From Pseudomonas sp. MWU15-20650 (GTDB taxonomy: Bacteria > Pseudomonadota > Gammaproteobacteria > Pseudomonadales > Pseudomonadaceae): a stretch of 64,000 bases of DNA. Below the pieces are notes generated by a model. That model did not search any database and was not told where the DNA came from. It saw nothing but the letters and a program-made list of their open reading frames with translations. Every line of letters starts with the position of its first letter. Position 1 is the stretch's first letter. Positions 19,670 to 27,502 of this stretch are shown here, piece by piece. The stretch is from NCBI RefSeq assembly GCF_023242475.1, contig NZ_JALJFG010000005.1:124001-188000 (forward strand), read 5' to 3'. The position numbers and the translations under genes were made by a program.

Positions 19670-22045
19670 TCAGCGCGCCGTTTGCCAGGAATCGCTGATG
19701 CGTGGGCCATTGGCTACACAGTGCCAACCGCCTGCCGCGTCGTTCAGTTGCTGGGCCGCGTGCTGCAAGTCCTCGCGTGTGCGGGTTTGAATCAGGTGTT
19801 GCAGTTGATCCAGATAATCCGACGGGTGGCCAGACAGCCGGGCGTGCCAGAGCAGGTCGGCCGCTTGGGCGATGGGCAATGCCTGGACCGTGAATTGCTG
19901 CGCCAGGGCCTGGCTGCCCAAGTCTGGGCTGCTCTCGATCAGGGACGGCAGTTGTCCCAGGAAGGTTTGCACCTGCTCGACGATGCCGTCCAGAGCCAGG
20001 CTGGGCGATTGCACGCCAAACAGCAGGCCGGTTCTTCCGTTGATTTGTCGGATGCCGCTGAACACGGCGTAGCCGATTTGCAGTTCGACTCGCAGGCGCT
20101 GGTAGAACGGGCCCTGAAGTACATGCCCGAGCAACCGCCACCTGGCTTCATCGACCAGGGATTGACTCGGCGTCGGGCAAAACAGCAGCAGGGCGGCTTC
20201 GCTGGACTCGGTTTTTACCGCGTGCCAGCGCTTCTGGCCGTGGAGGTTTTGAGAGGTGTAGGGCATGTCTGCCGGTTGCCCTGGCAACCGGGCGGCTGTG
20301 GCTTTGATCGCGGCTTCACACGCAGCGGGCAGGCCAGCGCCCAGCCCCTGCCAGCGTGCGGTAGCCCATGATGCTTTCGTTTCTTGGGGCTCGAGCTGAA
20401 TACCGGCACAGCAAACAGGCAACGCCTTGAGCAATGCCCGGATGGCGATCATCGGCGCTGGTGCGGGGGGTGACAGCTGTTCATCCAAGCGGCTCAGGCA
20501 ACGCGCCAGTTCTTCGAGCACGGCCGGCATGGGTTGGTGAAGGCCGTGAATGTTCACCAGCCAATCATGGGCGATGGCCTCGCAAGACAACTCGACACCC
20601 GCTTGATGAGCCTGTTCGCGCAACGGCTGCAATGCACTTTCAAGGCCGACGGGTACGGCGGTGTCAAACCGCCAATGCAGGTACAGGGCGCCTTCGTCGG
20701 TATCTTCCCCCAATGCCTGGCTGAAGGTCAGCGCCGATAGCTCCCGTCGACCCCGTGAGCGATCTTGGGCAAAGGTGCGCAAGCCGCGGTGGGCGCTGGT
20801 CTGGCCGCGGATCAGACCGGCGCGTTCTTCCTTGGCGGGTGGGCGAAGAAAGGGGTTGCTCGGTGGGAGCTGCCAGGTGAGCCCGGGGGTGGGCAGATGC
20901 AGTGAATCGAGCATGGCCTTGAGGGCTGCGGCGCCTTGCTCCGACAGGTCTTCGGCGTCGTTGCGCGCCAAGGCCAGGGCGCCTTGGACCTGCTGCTGAC
21001 GAGCGTTGAGCAAGGCGAACTCTTCGCGTAATAGCGTCCAATCGCTGTGTGCGAAAAAACTCAGCCAGTCGTACAACAATGCTTCGATCTGCGTCGCCGG
21101 TTCATCCAGGCTATCGAGGGTGAAGTCGATATCCAGCACCGCTTGCCCGGCGAAGTGATACAGCACGGACGCCTGCACCTCTGTGGCCAGTTGTCGTGCT
21201 TTCAGTTCCGCGAGCAACCCGCCTGGCGCCGAAGCGTTGAGCCAGGTGCAGAGAAATTCCAGCGCTTGGCGAGGGGCCTCACAGGTAATGACCTGATGCA
21301 GGTGGTGATTGGCGGCGTGTTGATAGCTGCGTATTTGGCCCTGCATCAAGGCCGGTGGTGCGGCCTGCGGGTGCAGTGGTCCCGGAATCAGTGCGTCGCT
21401 GAACTGCTGGGCCAAGGCTTGCAGGTCTGTCAGCGATTGTGGGCCGGCAAGGCTCAAGGTCATCTGCCCGCTTTGATAAAAGTGCCCGTAATACTCCCGC
21501 AAGGCGTGCTGAAACGCCTCACGTTCTACCGGCAGGCTGTCGCGATGACCGGCATGGAACCCTCGCAGCGGATGATCAGCGGCCACGCCTTCCAGCAACG
21601 CAACGTACTGCTGCGCCTTGGCATCTCGGGACCAGGCCACATACTCCGCGTGCAACACTTCGCGTTCGCGCAGTTGATCGTCGAGTGTCAGGCGTGGGTG
21701 GGTCAGCATGTCCGCCAGGCGCGTTAGCCCATGGGCAAAGGCCGCCTCAGGGAGCTCGAAGAAGTAGTCCGTGGTGCGTTCCCGGGTACTGGCGTTGACT
21801 TGCCCGCCGTGACGTTGCACGTAGGGCATCAGCCCTTGGTCTGACGGAAAACGCTCGGTACCGAGAAACAACAAGTGCTCAAGAAAATGCGCCAGCCCCG
21901 GCCACGCCAATGGCACATCATGACTGCCGGCAGCCACCCGTAAAACGGCGGCGCAACGCTTCAAGCGCGGCGCATGGCGCAGGGAAACCCGCAGGCCGTT
22001 GGCCAGGGTCAGGTGAAGGTGGTGAGGGTGAACCGGCGCAGGCAT
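19670..22045 (-). CDS. pqqF: M16-family peptidase PqqF
   Basis: A 791-residue zinc peptidase of the insulysin/pitrilysin (M16) family. It works with PqqG-type partners to cut the cross-linked Glu-Tyr unit out of PqqA. The inverted zinc motif HFLEH is at residues 53-57 in LAHFLEHLLFLGTERFP, followed by the second M16 block RERTTDYFFELPE. The C-terminal half is the usual degenerate repeat. Start ATG 22045 has GGAAG upstream; a GTG two codons earlier is possible. It precedes pqqA by about 160 bases, the P. fluorescens/P. putida order. No partner pqqG is seen in the window. Confidence 0.93.
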   Translation of the reverse strand: MPAPVHPHHLHLTLANGLRVSLRHAPRLKRCAAVLRVAAGSHDVPLAWPGLAHFLEHLLFLGTERFPSDQGLMPYVQRHGGQVNASTRERTTDYFFELPEAAFAHGLTRLADMLTHPRLTLDDQLREREVLHAEYVAWSRDAKAQQYVALLEGVAADHPLRGFHAGHRDSLPVEREAFQHALREYYGHFYQSGQMTLSLAGPQSLTDLQALAQQFSDALIPGPLHPQAAPPALMQGQIRSYQHAANHHLHQVITCEAPRQALEFLCTWLNASAPGGLLAELKARQLATEVQASVLYHFAGQAVLDIDFTLDSLDEPATQIEALLYDWLSFFAHSDWTLLREEFALLNARQQQVQGALALARNDAEDLSEQGAAALKAMLDSLHLPTPGLTWQLPPSNPFLRPPAKEERAGLIRGQTSAHRGLRTFAQDRSRGRRELSALTFSQALGEDTDEGALYLHWRFDTAVPVGLESALQPLREQAHQAGVELSCEAIAHDWLVNIHGLHQPMPAVLEELARCLSRLDEQLSPPAPAPMIAIRALLKALPVCCAGIQLEPQETKASWATARWQGLGAGLPAACEAAIKATAARLPGQPADMPYTSQNLHGQKRWHAVKTESSEAALLLFCPTPSQSLVDEARWRLLGHVLQGPFYQRLRVELQIGYAVFSGIRQINGRTGLLFGVQSPSLALDGIVEQVQTFLGQLPSLIESSPDLGSQALAQQFTVQALPIAQAADLLWHARLSGHPSDYLDQLQHLIQTRTREDLQHAAQQLNDAAGGWHCVANGPRISDSWQTAR

Positions 22046-22093
22046 GGGCACTTCCGAAGCGTGGGAAGTGCCTATGCTAGCAAACCCGCTGGA

Positions 22094-22888
22094 TCAGGGC
22101 TTGTGCAGTGAACCGTAGAGCTCAGGGCGACGGTCTTGCAGGTAATGATTCGCGGCGCGGGCGTCGAGGATCAATTGACGATCCAGCGTGCCGACGATCA
22201 ACGCTTCATCCAGGCCGGCCTTGGCGATTCGATGACCGTTAGGTGCAGCAATGCTGCTTTGCCCGCAGTAGTGAATCTCGCCTTCGTGCCCGCAGTAGTT
22301 GGCATACGCCACGAAACATTGGTTCTCGAACGCCCTGGCTCGCACGGTGACATCGGCCACAAAGTCGAACGGCACCATGTTAGCGGTGGGTACCAGGATC
22401 AGTTCGGCACCGGCCAGGGCCAGGCGACGGGTATTTTCCGGGAACTCCAGGTCGTAGCAGATCAGGAAGCCCAGCTTCCATCCGTTCAGCTCCACCAGCG
22501 GGAAATCATCCTCCCCGGCACTGAACATCGAGTGATCCAGGTCGCCAAACAGGTGGGTCTTGCGGTAGTTGCACAAGCGCTGGCCATGGTTGTCGATCAA
22601 CTGTACGGCGTTGTAGACCTGGCCATCTGCGGCCCGCTCCGGGTAACCGTACAGGATCGCCAGGCCGGTGCTCTGGGCCAATTCGGCAATCGCCTGCGCC
22701 GACGGCCCATCCTGTGCCTCGGCCAGGGCGCCCACAGCTTCGGCGCCGATGTTATAGCCGGTAAGGAACATCTCCGGCAGCACCAGTACATCGGCGCCGG
22801 ACGCTTCATGCGCCAGTTGGTGCAAGCGCTTGAGGTTGCCGGCCACATCCAGCGGGTGGGGCGGGCATTGATACAGGGCGACACGCAT
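22094..22888 (-). CDS. davA: 5-aminovaleramidase DavA (nitrilase-superfamily amidase)
   Basis: A 264-residue carbon-nitrogen hydrolase. The nitrilase triad is E39 (LVLPEMFLTGY), K110 (NYRKTHLFGD) and C144 (LICYDLEFPEN). Directly after davB, and with YNAVQLIDNHGQRLCNYRKT, it fits DavA, which hydrolyses 5-aminovaleramide to 5-aminovalerate and ammonia. The close relative RamA (R-stereoselective amidase) has the same motifs, so other amides may be accepted. The frame opens at 22975, but ATG 22888 has AAGGAG and starts MRVALYQCPP as in homologues. It is 10 bases from davB. Confidence 0.9.
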   Translation of the reverse strand: MRVALYQCPPHPLDVAGNLKRLHQLAHEASGADVLVLPEMFLTGYNIGAEAVGALAEAQDGPSAQAIAELAQSTGLAILYGYPERAADGQVYNAVQLIDNHGQRLCNYRKTHLFGDLDHSMFSAGEDDFPLVELNGWKLGFLICYDLEFPENTRRLALAGAELILVPTANMVPFDFVADVTVRARAFENQCFVAYANYCGHEGEIHYCGQSSIAAPNGHRIAKAGLDEALIVGTLDRQLILDARAANHYLQDRRPELYGSLHKP

Positions 22889-22898
22889 GGTCAACTCC

Positions 22899-24590
22899 TT
22901 ACTCGGCGAGGGCAATCGGCCCGATTTCATCGAATACATCGCCCGGGCCCGGGTTCTCTGGGTGGGTGCTGCCACCGAAGTGGGTCATGATGCCCCACAC
23001 CGCGTTGAGCGAGGTTTGCACTGCGCCCTCGACCCAGGCCGGGGTCCAGGAGACGTCGTCACCAGCAATGAAAATCCCACGCTGTTCGGCAGGCATGTCC
23101 TTCTGCATGAAGTGTGCATACATCCGCTGGTTGTAGCGATAGTGGCCGGGCAATGCACCTTTGAAGGCCCCGAGGAAATGCGGGTCGGCTTCCCACGAGA
23201 CGGTGATCGGATCGCCGATGATGCGCGCCTTGATGTCGACTTTCGGGTAGATTTTCTTCAGCGCGTCGAGGGCCAGTTTTACCCGTTTGTCGATAGGCTG
23301 CGGCAGCATTTTCAGCGCGTCGCTCATCCATGAGTAAGACAGGCAGATAACCCCGGGCTTGTCGTCGCCGTTGTCGAACAGATAGGTGCCGCGGGTCAAG
23401 CGGTCAGTGAGGGTCATGCTCATCAGGTCGCGGCCGGTTTGCGGGTCTTTGTCTTTCCAGAACGGACGGTCGACCATCACGAAGGTTTTCGATGACTGCA
23501 TGTAGCGCGTGCGGTCCAGGGCCATCCACATTTTCTGTGAGAACAGGGTTTCGTCGCATTCGATCTGGGTGGTCAGCAGCCAGCTTTGGCAGGTGGTCAG
23601 TACGGCGGCGTATTCGCGGGTGTCACCGTAGTTATCGGTGACCGCGAAACGACCCTCGGCGGCGTGGGCAATGCGCTTCACGCCAGCGCGTGGCGCGCCT
23701 CTATGCAATGAACTGAGGCTGGTACCGGCCGGCCAGTGCGCGCAGCGTTCCGGCACGTGACGCCAAATGCCCATGGGCACCTGCGCCACGCCGCCGACAA
23801 CCAGGTGCTGATGGTCATCGCAGTTGGTCATCACCACGCGGAAGATTTCCAGCATGGAGTTGGGGAAGTCCGAGTCCCAGCCGCCGGTACCGAAACCGAC
23901 TTGGCCGAACACTTCGCGGTGCAGGAACGACAACTTGGCGAAAGCTTTGGAGCTGGCGACGAAATCGTAGAAGGTGCGGTCGTCCCACAGCGGTACCAGC
24001 TTATTCCACAGCTCTTTGAGGCGGGGGACGTCGCGGTCGCGGATCGCTTGCTGGATATCACCGAACTGCGAGCCGGCTTCCAGGGCATCGGCCCAGGCAT
24101 CGGCCACTTCCTGGAACAGTACGGGCAAGTCGGAGAGTTTTTGCGCGTAGTGGGTCTGGCCTTCCAGATCGATCACGGTACTGCCGGATGCCGGGGTCAG
24201 CGGGTTGGGGAAGGGTTTGGTTTCCAGGCCCAGCTTGTCCACATAGTGGTAGAACGCGGTGGACGACACCGGGAAACGCATGCCGCCCAACTCGGCGATG
24301 ATGCCCTCGGCGCCTTCAAACGCTTGGGAGCGCAAGCGCCCACCCATTTTCGAGGCTTCATACACCACGGGCTTGAGGCCCAGCTTCATCAGCTCATAGG
24401 CCGCGACCAGGCCGGCGATACCCGCACCGACGATCGCCACTTCGGCGCCATGGTGGACGGCGGGGATGCTGCCCAGACCAGCGGGGTGTTCGATCCAGTC
24501 ATCAAAGGCAAACGGGAAGTCCGGGCCGAAGATGGTGATGGGTTTTTTACCGTCTGCAGGGTGGCGATTGTTTTTGTTAAATGTGTTCAT
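22899..24590 (-). CDS. davB: L-lysine 2-monooxygenase DavB (flavin amine oxidase)
   Basis: A 563-residue flavoprotein of the tryptophan 2-monooxygenase family. DavB oxidatively decarboxylates L-lysine to 5-aminovaleramide. The N-terminus (HPADGKKPITIFGPDFPFAF) and much of the chain look near identical to P. putida DavB as I recall it. The FAD dinucleotide motif VAIVGAGIAGLVAAYE is at residues 51-66, then ELGGMRFPVSS and, near the C-terminus, IFIAGDDVSWTPAWVEGAV. Start ATG 24590 matches the family. It heads a two-gene unit with davA, and an Lrp-type regulator lies upstream in the same direction. Confidence 0.95.
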   Translation of the reverse strand: MNTFNKNNRHPADGKKPITIFGPDFPFAFDDWIEHPAGLGSIPAVHHGAEVAIVGAGIAGLVAAYELMKLGLKPVVYEASKMGGRLRSQAFEGAEGIIAELGGMRFPVSSTAFYHYVDKLGLETKPFPNPLTPASGSTVIDLEGQTHYAQKLSDLPVLFQEVADAWADALEAGSQFGDIQQAIRDRDVPRLKELWNKLVPLWDDRTFYDFVASSKAFAKLSFLHREVFGQVGFGTGGWDSDFPNSMLEIFRVVMTNCDDHQHLVVGGVAQVPMGIWRHVPERCAHWPAGTSLSSLHRGAPRAGVKRIAHAAEGRFAVTDNYGDTREYAAVLTTCQSWLLTTQIECDETLFSQKMWMALDRTRYMQSSKTFVMVDRPFWKDKDPQTGRDLMSMTLTDRLTRGTYLFDNGDDKPGVICLSYSWMSDALKMLPQPIDKRVKLALDALKKIYPKVDIKARIIGDPITVSWEADPHFLGAFKGALPGHYRYNQRMYAHFMQKDMPAEQRGIFIAGDDVSWTPAWVEGAVQTSLNAVWGIMTHFGGSTHPENPGPGDVFDEIGPIALAE

Positions 24591-24736
24591 GGCTGACCTG
24601 GCTGGCAACTCGGCGGGGTAAGACCCACTGAGTATAGGAAAAGATGGCAGCCAGTTTAGGGAGCATGGTGCTCGTTAATAAGACGCAAAGTGTCGTCGAA
24701 TTGAATTGTTTTTAGTCAAAGTGACGAGCTGCGTGG

Positions 24737-25183
24737 TCAGATTGGTTGGCCGCGGTCCAGCTTGTTGCTGAGAATGATCGACGTGGTGGTTTTTTCCACG
24801 CCATCGACACTGCCGATCTGGTCCAGCAGTTGGTCCAGCTGTTCCGGCGAATCGGTGCGTAGCCAGGCGACGTAATCGAACTCACCGCTGACGGCACAGA
24901 GCTGTTGTACCTGGGCCATGGCACTCAGCCTGCGCAGCACTTCCTTGCCCGAACGCGGTTGTACCTTGATGCCCACATAAGCCTGCAAACCACCCCCCGC
25001 GACGCGTTGACCCAAGCGTACGCCATAACCGGTGATCACTTGGGTTTTCTCCAGGCGTGCCAGGCGCGACGTCACCGTGGTACGTGCGATGCCTAGCTGC
25101 CGAGCCAGCATCGCCACGCTTTCGCGGGCATTGATCTGCAGGGCAGCGATCAGTTGGCGATCGATTTCATCTAGGGCGGGCAA
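24737..25183 (-). CDS. Lrp/AsnC-family regulator, probably of davBA
   Basis: A 148-residue protein with an N-terminal helix-turn-helix (LDEIDRQLIAALQINARESV, then AMLARQLGIARTTVTSRLAR) and a C-terminal amino-acid-binding RAM domain (about 66-140: VGIKVQPRSGKEVLRRLSAM). The RAM domain forms octamers and usually binds an amino acid. It sits just upstream of davB, in the same orientation. In P. putida an AsnC-type gene occupies the same place. Lysine is the obvious candidate effector, but this is inference. Confidence 0.9.
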   Translation of the reverse strand: MPALDEIDRQLIAALQINARESVAMLARQLGIARTTVTSRLARLEKTQVITGYGVRLGQRVAGGGLQAYVGIKVQPRSGKEVLRRLSAMAQVQQLCAVSGEFDYVAWLRTDSPEQLDQLLDQIGSVDGVEKTTTSIILSNKLDRGQPI

Positions 25184-25263
25184 GGGGAGCTCCAGTGCGG
25201 ATGGCAGTGGGCAAGCATGTTACAGGCTTGGTCCTGCGGACAAAACCGCTACGCCAGACACGC

Positions 25264-25287
25264 AAAAGCCGCGCAATGCGCGGCTTT
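25264..25287 (-). terminator. tRNA-type terminator next to the tRNA-Ile2 3' copy
   Basis: AAAGCCGCGC-AAT-GCGCGGCTTT is a perfect 10-bp hairpin, followed on the minus strand by TTTT overlapping the stem. It is nearly the same as the hairpin after the intact tRNA at 27383-27405, showing that the duplicated segment extends beyond the tRNA. Confidence 0.75.
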
Positions 25288-25293
25288 CTTGTT

Positions 25294-25336
25294 TGGTGGG
25301 CCCAGCAGGACTCGAACCTGCGACCAAGAGATCATG
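25294..25336 (-). repeat. Partial tRNA-Ile2 3' end (att-like copy)
   Basis: TGGTGGGCCCAGCAGGACTC and the following bases match the tRNA at 27411 from CCA through the T arm to the anticodon (ATGAGT), then diverge. Differences include a compensatory T-stem change (GCAGG/CCTGC here, GTAGG/CCTAC in the intact gene). It looks like the displaced 3' end left when an element integrated into the tRNA. Confidence 0.8.
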
Positions 25337-25456
25337 AGTTGCTGGGCGAGCTGATATGCCTAGAGAAATCGTTCGTAGGTGAACGTAGGTTGGCATAGCG
25401 GGAGGCCCCGTAGTACGTGGTGTTAAGCGTGATTTTGAGAGAGTTACGCAAGCTGA

Positions 25457-25478
25457 GTACTGTACTGTGGTTGTACTG
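25457..25478. repeat. Clustered GTACTG repeats
   Basis: Three copies of GTACTG occur in 22 bases (two overlapping, one after GTGGTT). Short direct repeats close to a tRNA attachment site resemble integrase arm-binding sites. The function is not shown. Confidence 0.4.
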
Positions 25479-25555
25479 ATTTTGAAGCCTTTGAGGCTCG
25501 CTCAACTATGCAGTCACCCGAAACCAAGGGGAAGCAGCTGGACTGATCGATCCCG

Positions 25556-25581
25556 ATGCTCCGGCTCTTAAGCCGGAGCAT
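25556..25581. repeat. Perfect 11-bp inverted repeat
   Basis: ATGCTCCGGCT-CTTA-AGCCGGAGCAT forms a strong hairpin on either strand. No T tail follows on either side, so it is not a standard terminator. It lies 61 bases past the tautomerase stop and may protect that mRNA's 3' end or be an element end. Confidence 0.55.
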
Positions 25582-25642
25582 TCCCCTGAGGCCAACCGTG
25601 TCCCTTGGCAGACGTAAGCACATGTTCAATGAAGCGCGCGGT

Positions 25643-26107
25643 TCACGGAGTGCTGGAGGGCACCACCTGTGGCATATGTGCATACCCCGCTGCTGCCACG
25701 AACTGCGGAAGTCGCCACAACTGACCGTTCGCGCCCCACGTCCCATCCTCTACGTCGCTGACGATGATGGAGGTCACCAGCCGCTGTGCTTCAGGTACCG
25801 GCGCGATGTCCACGATCGCCTGATGCACTGCTGCGGCATAACGCGCACGATGCGCGTCATCCAGCACACCGGCTGGGGCCAGGATCTGCACCAGGCATGG
25901 TACAAACTGGCTGAAGTCGTCGCTGCCGCCACAGCGCCACAGGCCCGCCGGAATCTCCTCGGCGATGACCCAGCATAGACGGCGCTGACGCGGGTCCGGT
26001 CCCAGCCCACTGCACTGTGTGGCTGCCGCGTCGACGGCGGTGAGCATCCGTTCACGCTGCTGCGCACTCAGTGCGCCGGCAGGGGTCTTGATGAAAATAG
26101 TCGGCAT
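25643..26107 (-). CDS. Tautomerase-superfamily protein (4-OT/MIF fold)
   Basis: A 154-residue protein starting MPTIFIKTP. Removal of Met would expose the catalytic Pro that defines the superfamily. It is longer than 4-oxalocrotonate tautomerase (about 62) and of the fused two-unit size of cis-CaaD/MSAD relatives (about 130-150). The C-terminus has DGTWGANGQLWRLPQFVAAA. The substrate is unknown; relatives act on enol/keto acids or halogenated acrylates. It is divergent from the regulator at 26188, with 80 bp between, which probably controls it. Islet cargo. Confidence 0.78.
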   Translation of the reverse strand: MPTIFIKTPAGALSAQQRERMLTAVDAAATQCSGLGPDPRQRRLCWVIAEEIPAGLWRCGGSDDFSQFVPCLVQILAPAGVLDDAHRARYAAAVHQAIVDIAPVPEAQRLVTSIIVSDVEDGTWGANGQLWRLPQFVAAAGYAHMPQVVPSSTP

Positions 26108-26187
26108 TGATCACAGCTCCTGTGGGAAAGAACCTCCATTAAAGAGCACGACCACCGCGAGCAACAGTGGCCGATTTGCCGTAAATC

Positions 26188-27207
26188 ATGCACTATCAGC
26201 CAATGTACGATTTTACTCTGGTGGTGCCCCAAGGCGCCTTCGCTTCTAGCGTCACCCTGACCCTGGATCTACTGGCCACCGCCGCCAAGCTTGCGTCCCG
26301 GGTAGGTGTGGTCGCGCCACGCTGGCGCGTGTGTGGCATTAGCGCCGGTACCCTAGAGTTGGCCGGCGGCCTGCAACTACAGGTCGCAAACCTGCCCCTC
26401 CAAACGAACAAGCACGACTGCTGGATCCTGCCTGGGCTGGATGTAGACGACGCCGCGCAACTTAGAGTACGCATGGCCCAACCGGACGTTGCACCACTGG
26501 CTGCAGCCCTGCGTCGTCACGCCGAGGCTGGCGGCAAGATTGCTGCTTCGTGCTCGTCCGTGTTCTTGCTCAACGCCGCCGGACTGCTGAATGGGCGCTG
26601 CGTCACCACCACCTGGTGGCTGGCATCCGCGTTGCGTCACGCGGCTCCTCAGGCACGCGTGGAACCGGACCGCATGGTGCACGCCGATGGTCCGCTGATC
26701 ACCGCAGGCGCAGCGCTGGCCCACGTGGACCTGCTGCTGTATGTACTGCGCCAGAGCTTCGGTGAGCGGCTGGCCGCGATGATCGGTCAGGCACTCCTGG
26801 TGGAGCGTCGACGCCTGCAGTCGCCCTATATGTCCCCGACGATGATGGCGCCCGAGAACGGTCTGATTGCCCAACTGACCGCGCATATTGCGCAGACAAT
26901 TCCAGCGCCGGTGACAGTGGGCGCGCTGGCTCTCAAGGCGAACGTATCCACGCGCACGCTCAACCGGCAAGTCACCAAAGTGCTAGGCTACGGGCCGCAG
27001 CACCTGATCCAGTCGGTGCGATTGAACAAGGCGCGGGTGCTATTGGAAGGTAGCGGACTTTCGGTAGAGGAAGTGGCTGCCGAGGTGGGTTTAGGCGATG
27101 CGGCGACCCTACGACGGTTGCTGCGCAGGTGGCTGAATGTGATGCCGAGTCAGATTCGTGGGGAGGGGATTGCCGTTGGCAGTTCCAGGCCTTTGTCGCG
27201 TCAGTGA
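26188..27207 (+). CDS. GlxA-type transcriptional regulator (DJ-1/PfpI domain + AraC HTH)
   Basis: A 339-residue protein with two parts. Residues about 8-180 form a DJ-1/PfpI-like amidotransferase domain (VVPQGAFASSVTLTLDLLAT, GGKIAASCSSVFLLNAAGLL with the nucleophile-elbow-like Cys, TTWWLA). Residues about 230-330 form an AraC helix-turn-helix pair (VTVGALALKANVSTRTLNRQ, LSVEEVAAEVGLGDAATLRR). This is the GlxA/FtrA family layout. It likely senses a small molecule and controls the divergent tautomerase gene. Start ATG 26188 was chosen; ATG 26203 is possible. Arg/Ala-rich content matches the rest of the genome. Confidence 0.88.
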   Translation: MHYQPMYDFTLVVPQGAFASSVTLTLDLLATAAKLASRVGVVAPRWRVCGISAGTLELAGGLQLQVANLPLQTNKHDCWILPGLDVDDAAQLRVRMAQPDVAPLAAALRRHAEAGGKIAASCSSVFLLNAAGLLNGRCVTTTWWLASALRHAAPQARVEPDRMVHADGPLITAGAALAHVDLLLYVLRQSFGERLAAMIGQALLVERRRLQSPYMSPTMMAPENGLIAQLTAHIAQTIPAPVTVGALALKANVSTRTLNRQVTKVLGYGPQHLIQSVRLNKARVLLEGSGLSVEEVAAEVGLGDAATLRRLLRRWLNVMPSQIRGEGIAVGSSRPLSRQ

Positions 27208-27382
27208 ACAGCCGAGGAGATCCTGGAAACCAGTCTCGCAGTCATAGACAAGCAGCCCTGGCCGACCAGCAGTCGTAGCTGGAAGAAGCCGAACACTGAG
27301 AGGGAGCAGAGAACCAGCACTGTACCTAATTTGTCCCCTTGGACCATAGGACTGTATCTGCGGTGGTCCATCCAGATACACG

Positions 27383-27405
27383 AAAGCCGCGCAGTGCGCG
27401 GCTTT
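27383..27405 (-). terminator. Terminator downstream of tRNA-Ile2
   Basis: AAAGCCGCGC-AGT-GCGCGGCTTT, a perfect 10-bp stem 5 bases after the tRNA CCA end on the minus strand. It is the counterpart of the hairpin at 25264-25287. Confidence 0.75.
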
Positions 27406-27410
27406 GAGTG

Positions 27411-27487
<77 letters not shown>

Positions 27488-27502
27488 TCAGTAGGTCGCG
27501 GA

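Larger units (their letters stand above)
25184..25642. other. Non-coding stretch: islet left end
   Basis: 459 bases with no convincing gene. It holds the Lrp gene promoter region, a terminator (25264-25287), the tRNA-Ile2 3' copy (25294-25336), clustered GTACTG repeats (25457-25478) and a long palindrome (25556-25581). Confidence 0.7.
25294..27410. mobile_element. Small genomic islet at tRNA-Ile2 (integrase-less remnant)
   Basis: About 2.1 kb bounded by a partial and a complete copy of the tRNA-Ile2 3' half, each followed by a similar terminator. This is the footprint of tyrosine-recombinase integration into a tRNA 3' end. Inside are a tautomerase gene and a divergent GlxA/AraC-type regulator. 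No integrase or other mobility gene is left, so it is either a decayed island or an element moved by enzymes in trans. The two tRNA copies differ at several bases, so the insertion is old or the donor differed. Confidence 0.7.

Noticed and set aside
25032..25398. Plus-strand frames containing WAQQDSNLRPRDHELLGELI and LVGPAGLEPATKRS
   Set aside because: These peptide strings are the well-known artefact of translating a tRNA 3' end backwards. They mark the tRNA copy, not a gene.
27341..27369. GGACCA...TGGTCC inverted repeat near the tRNA
   Set aside because: Only six pairs across a long loop; not enough to claim an operator or terminator.
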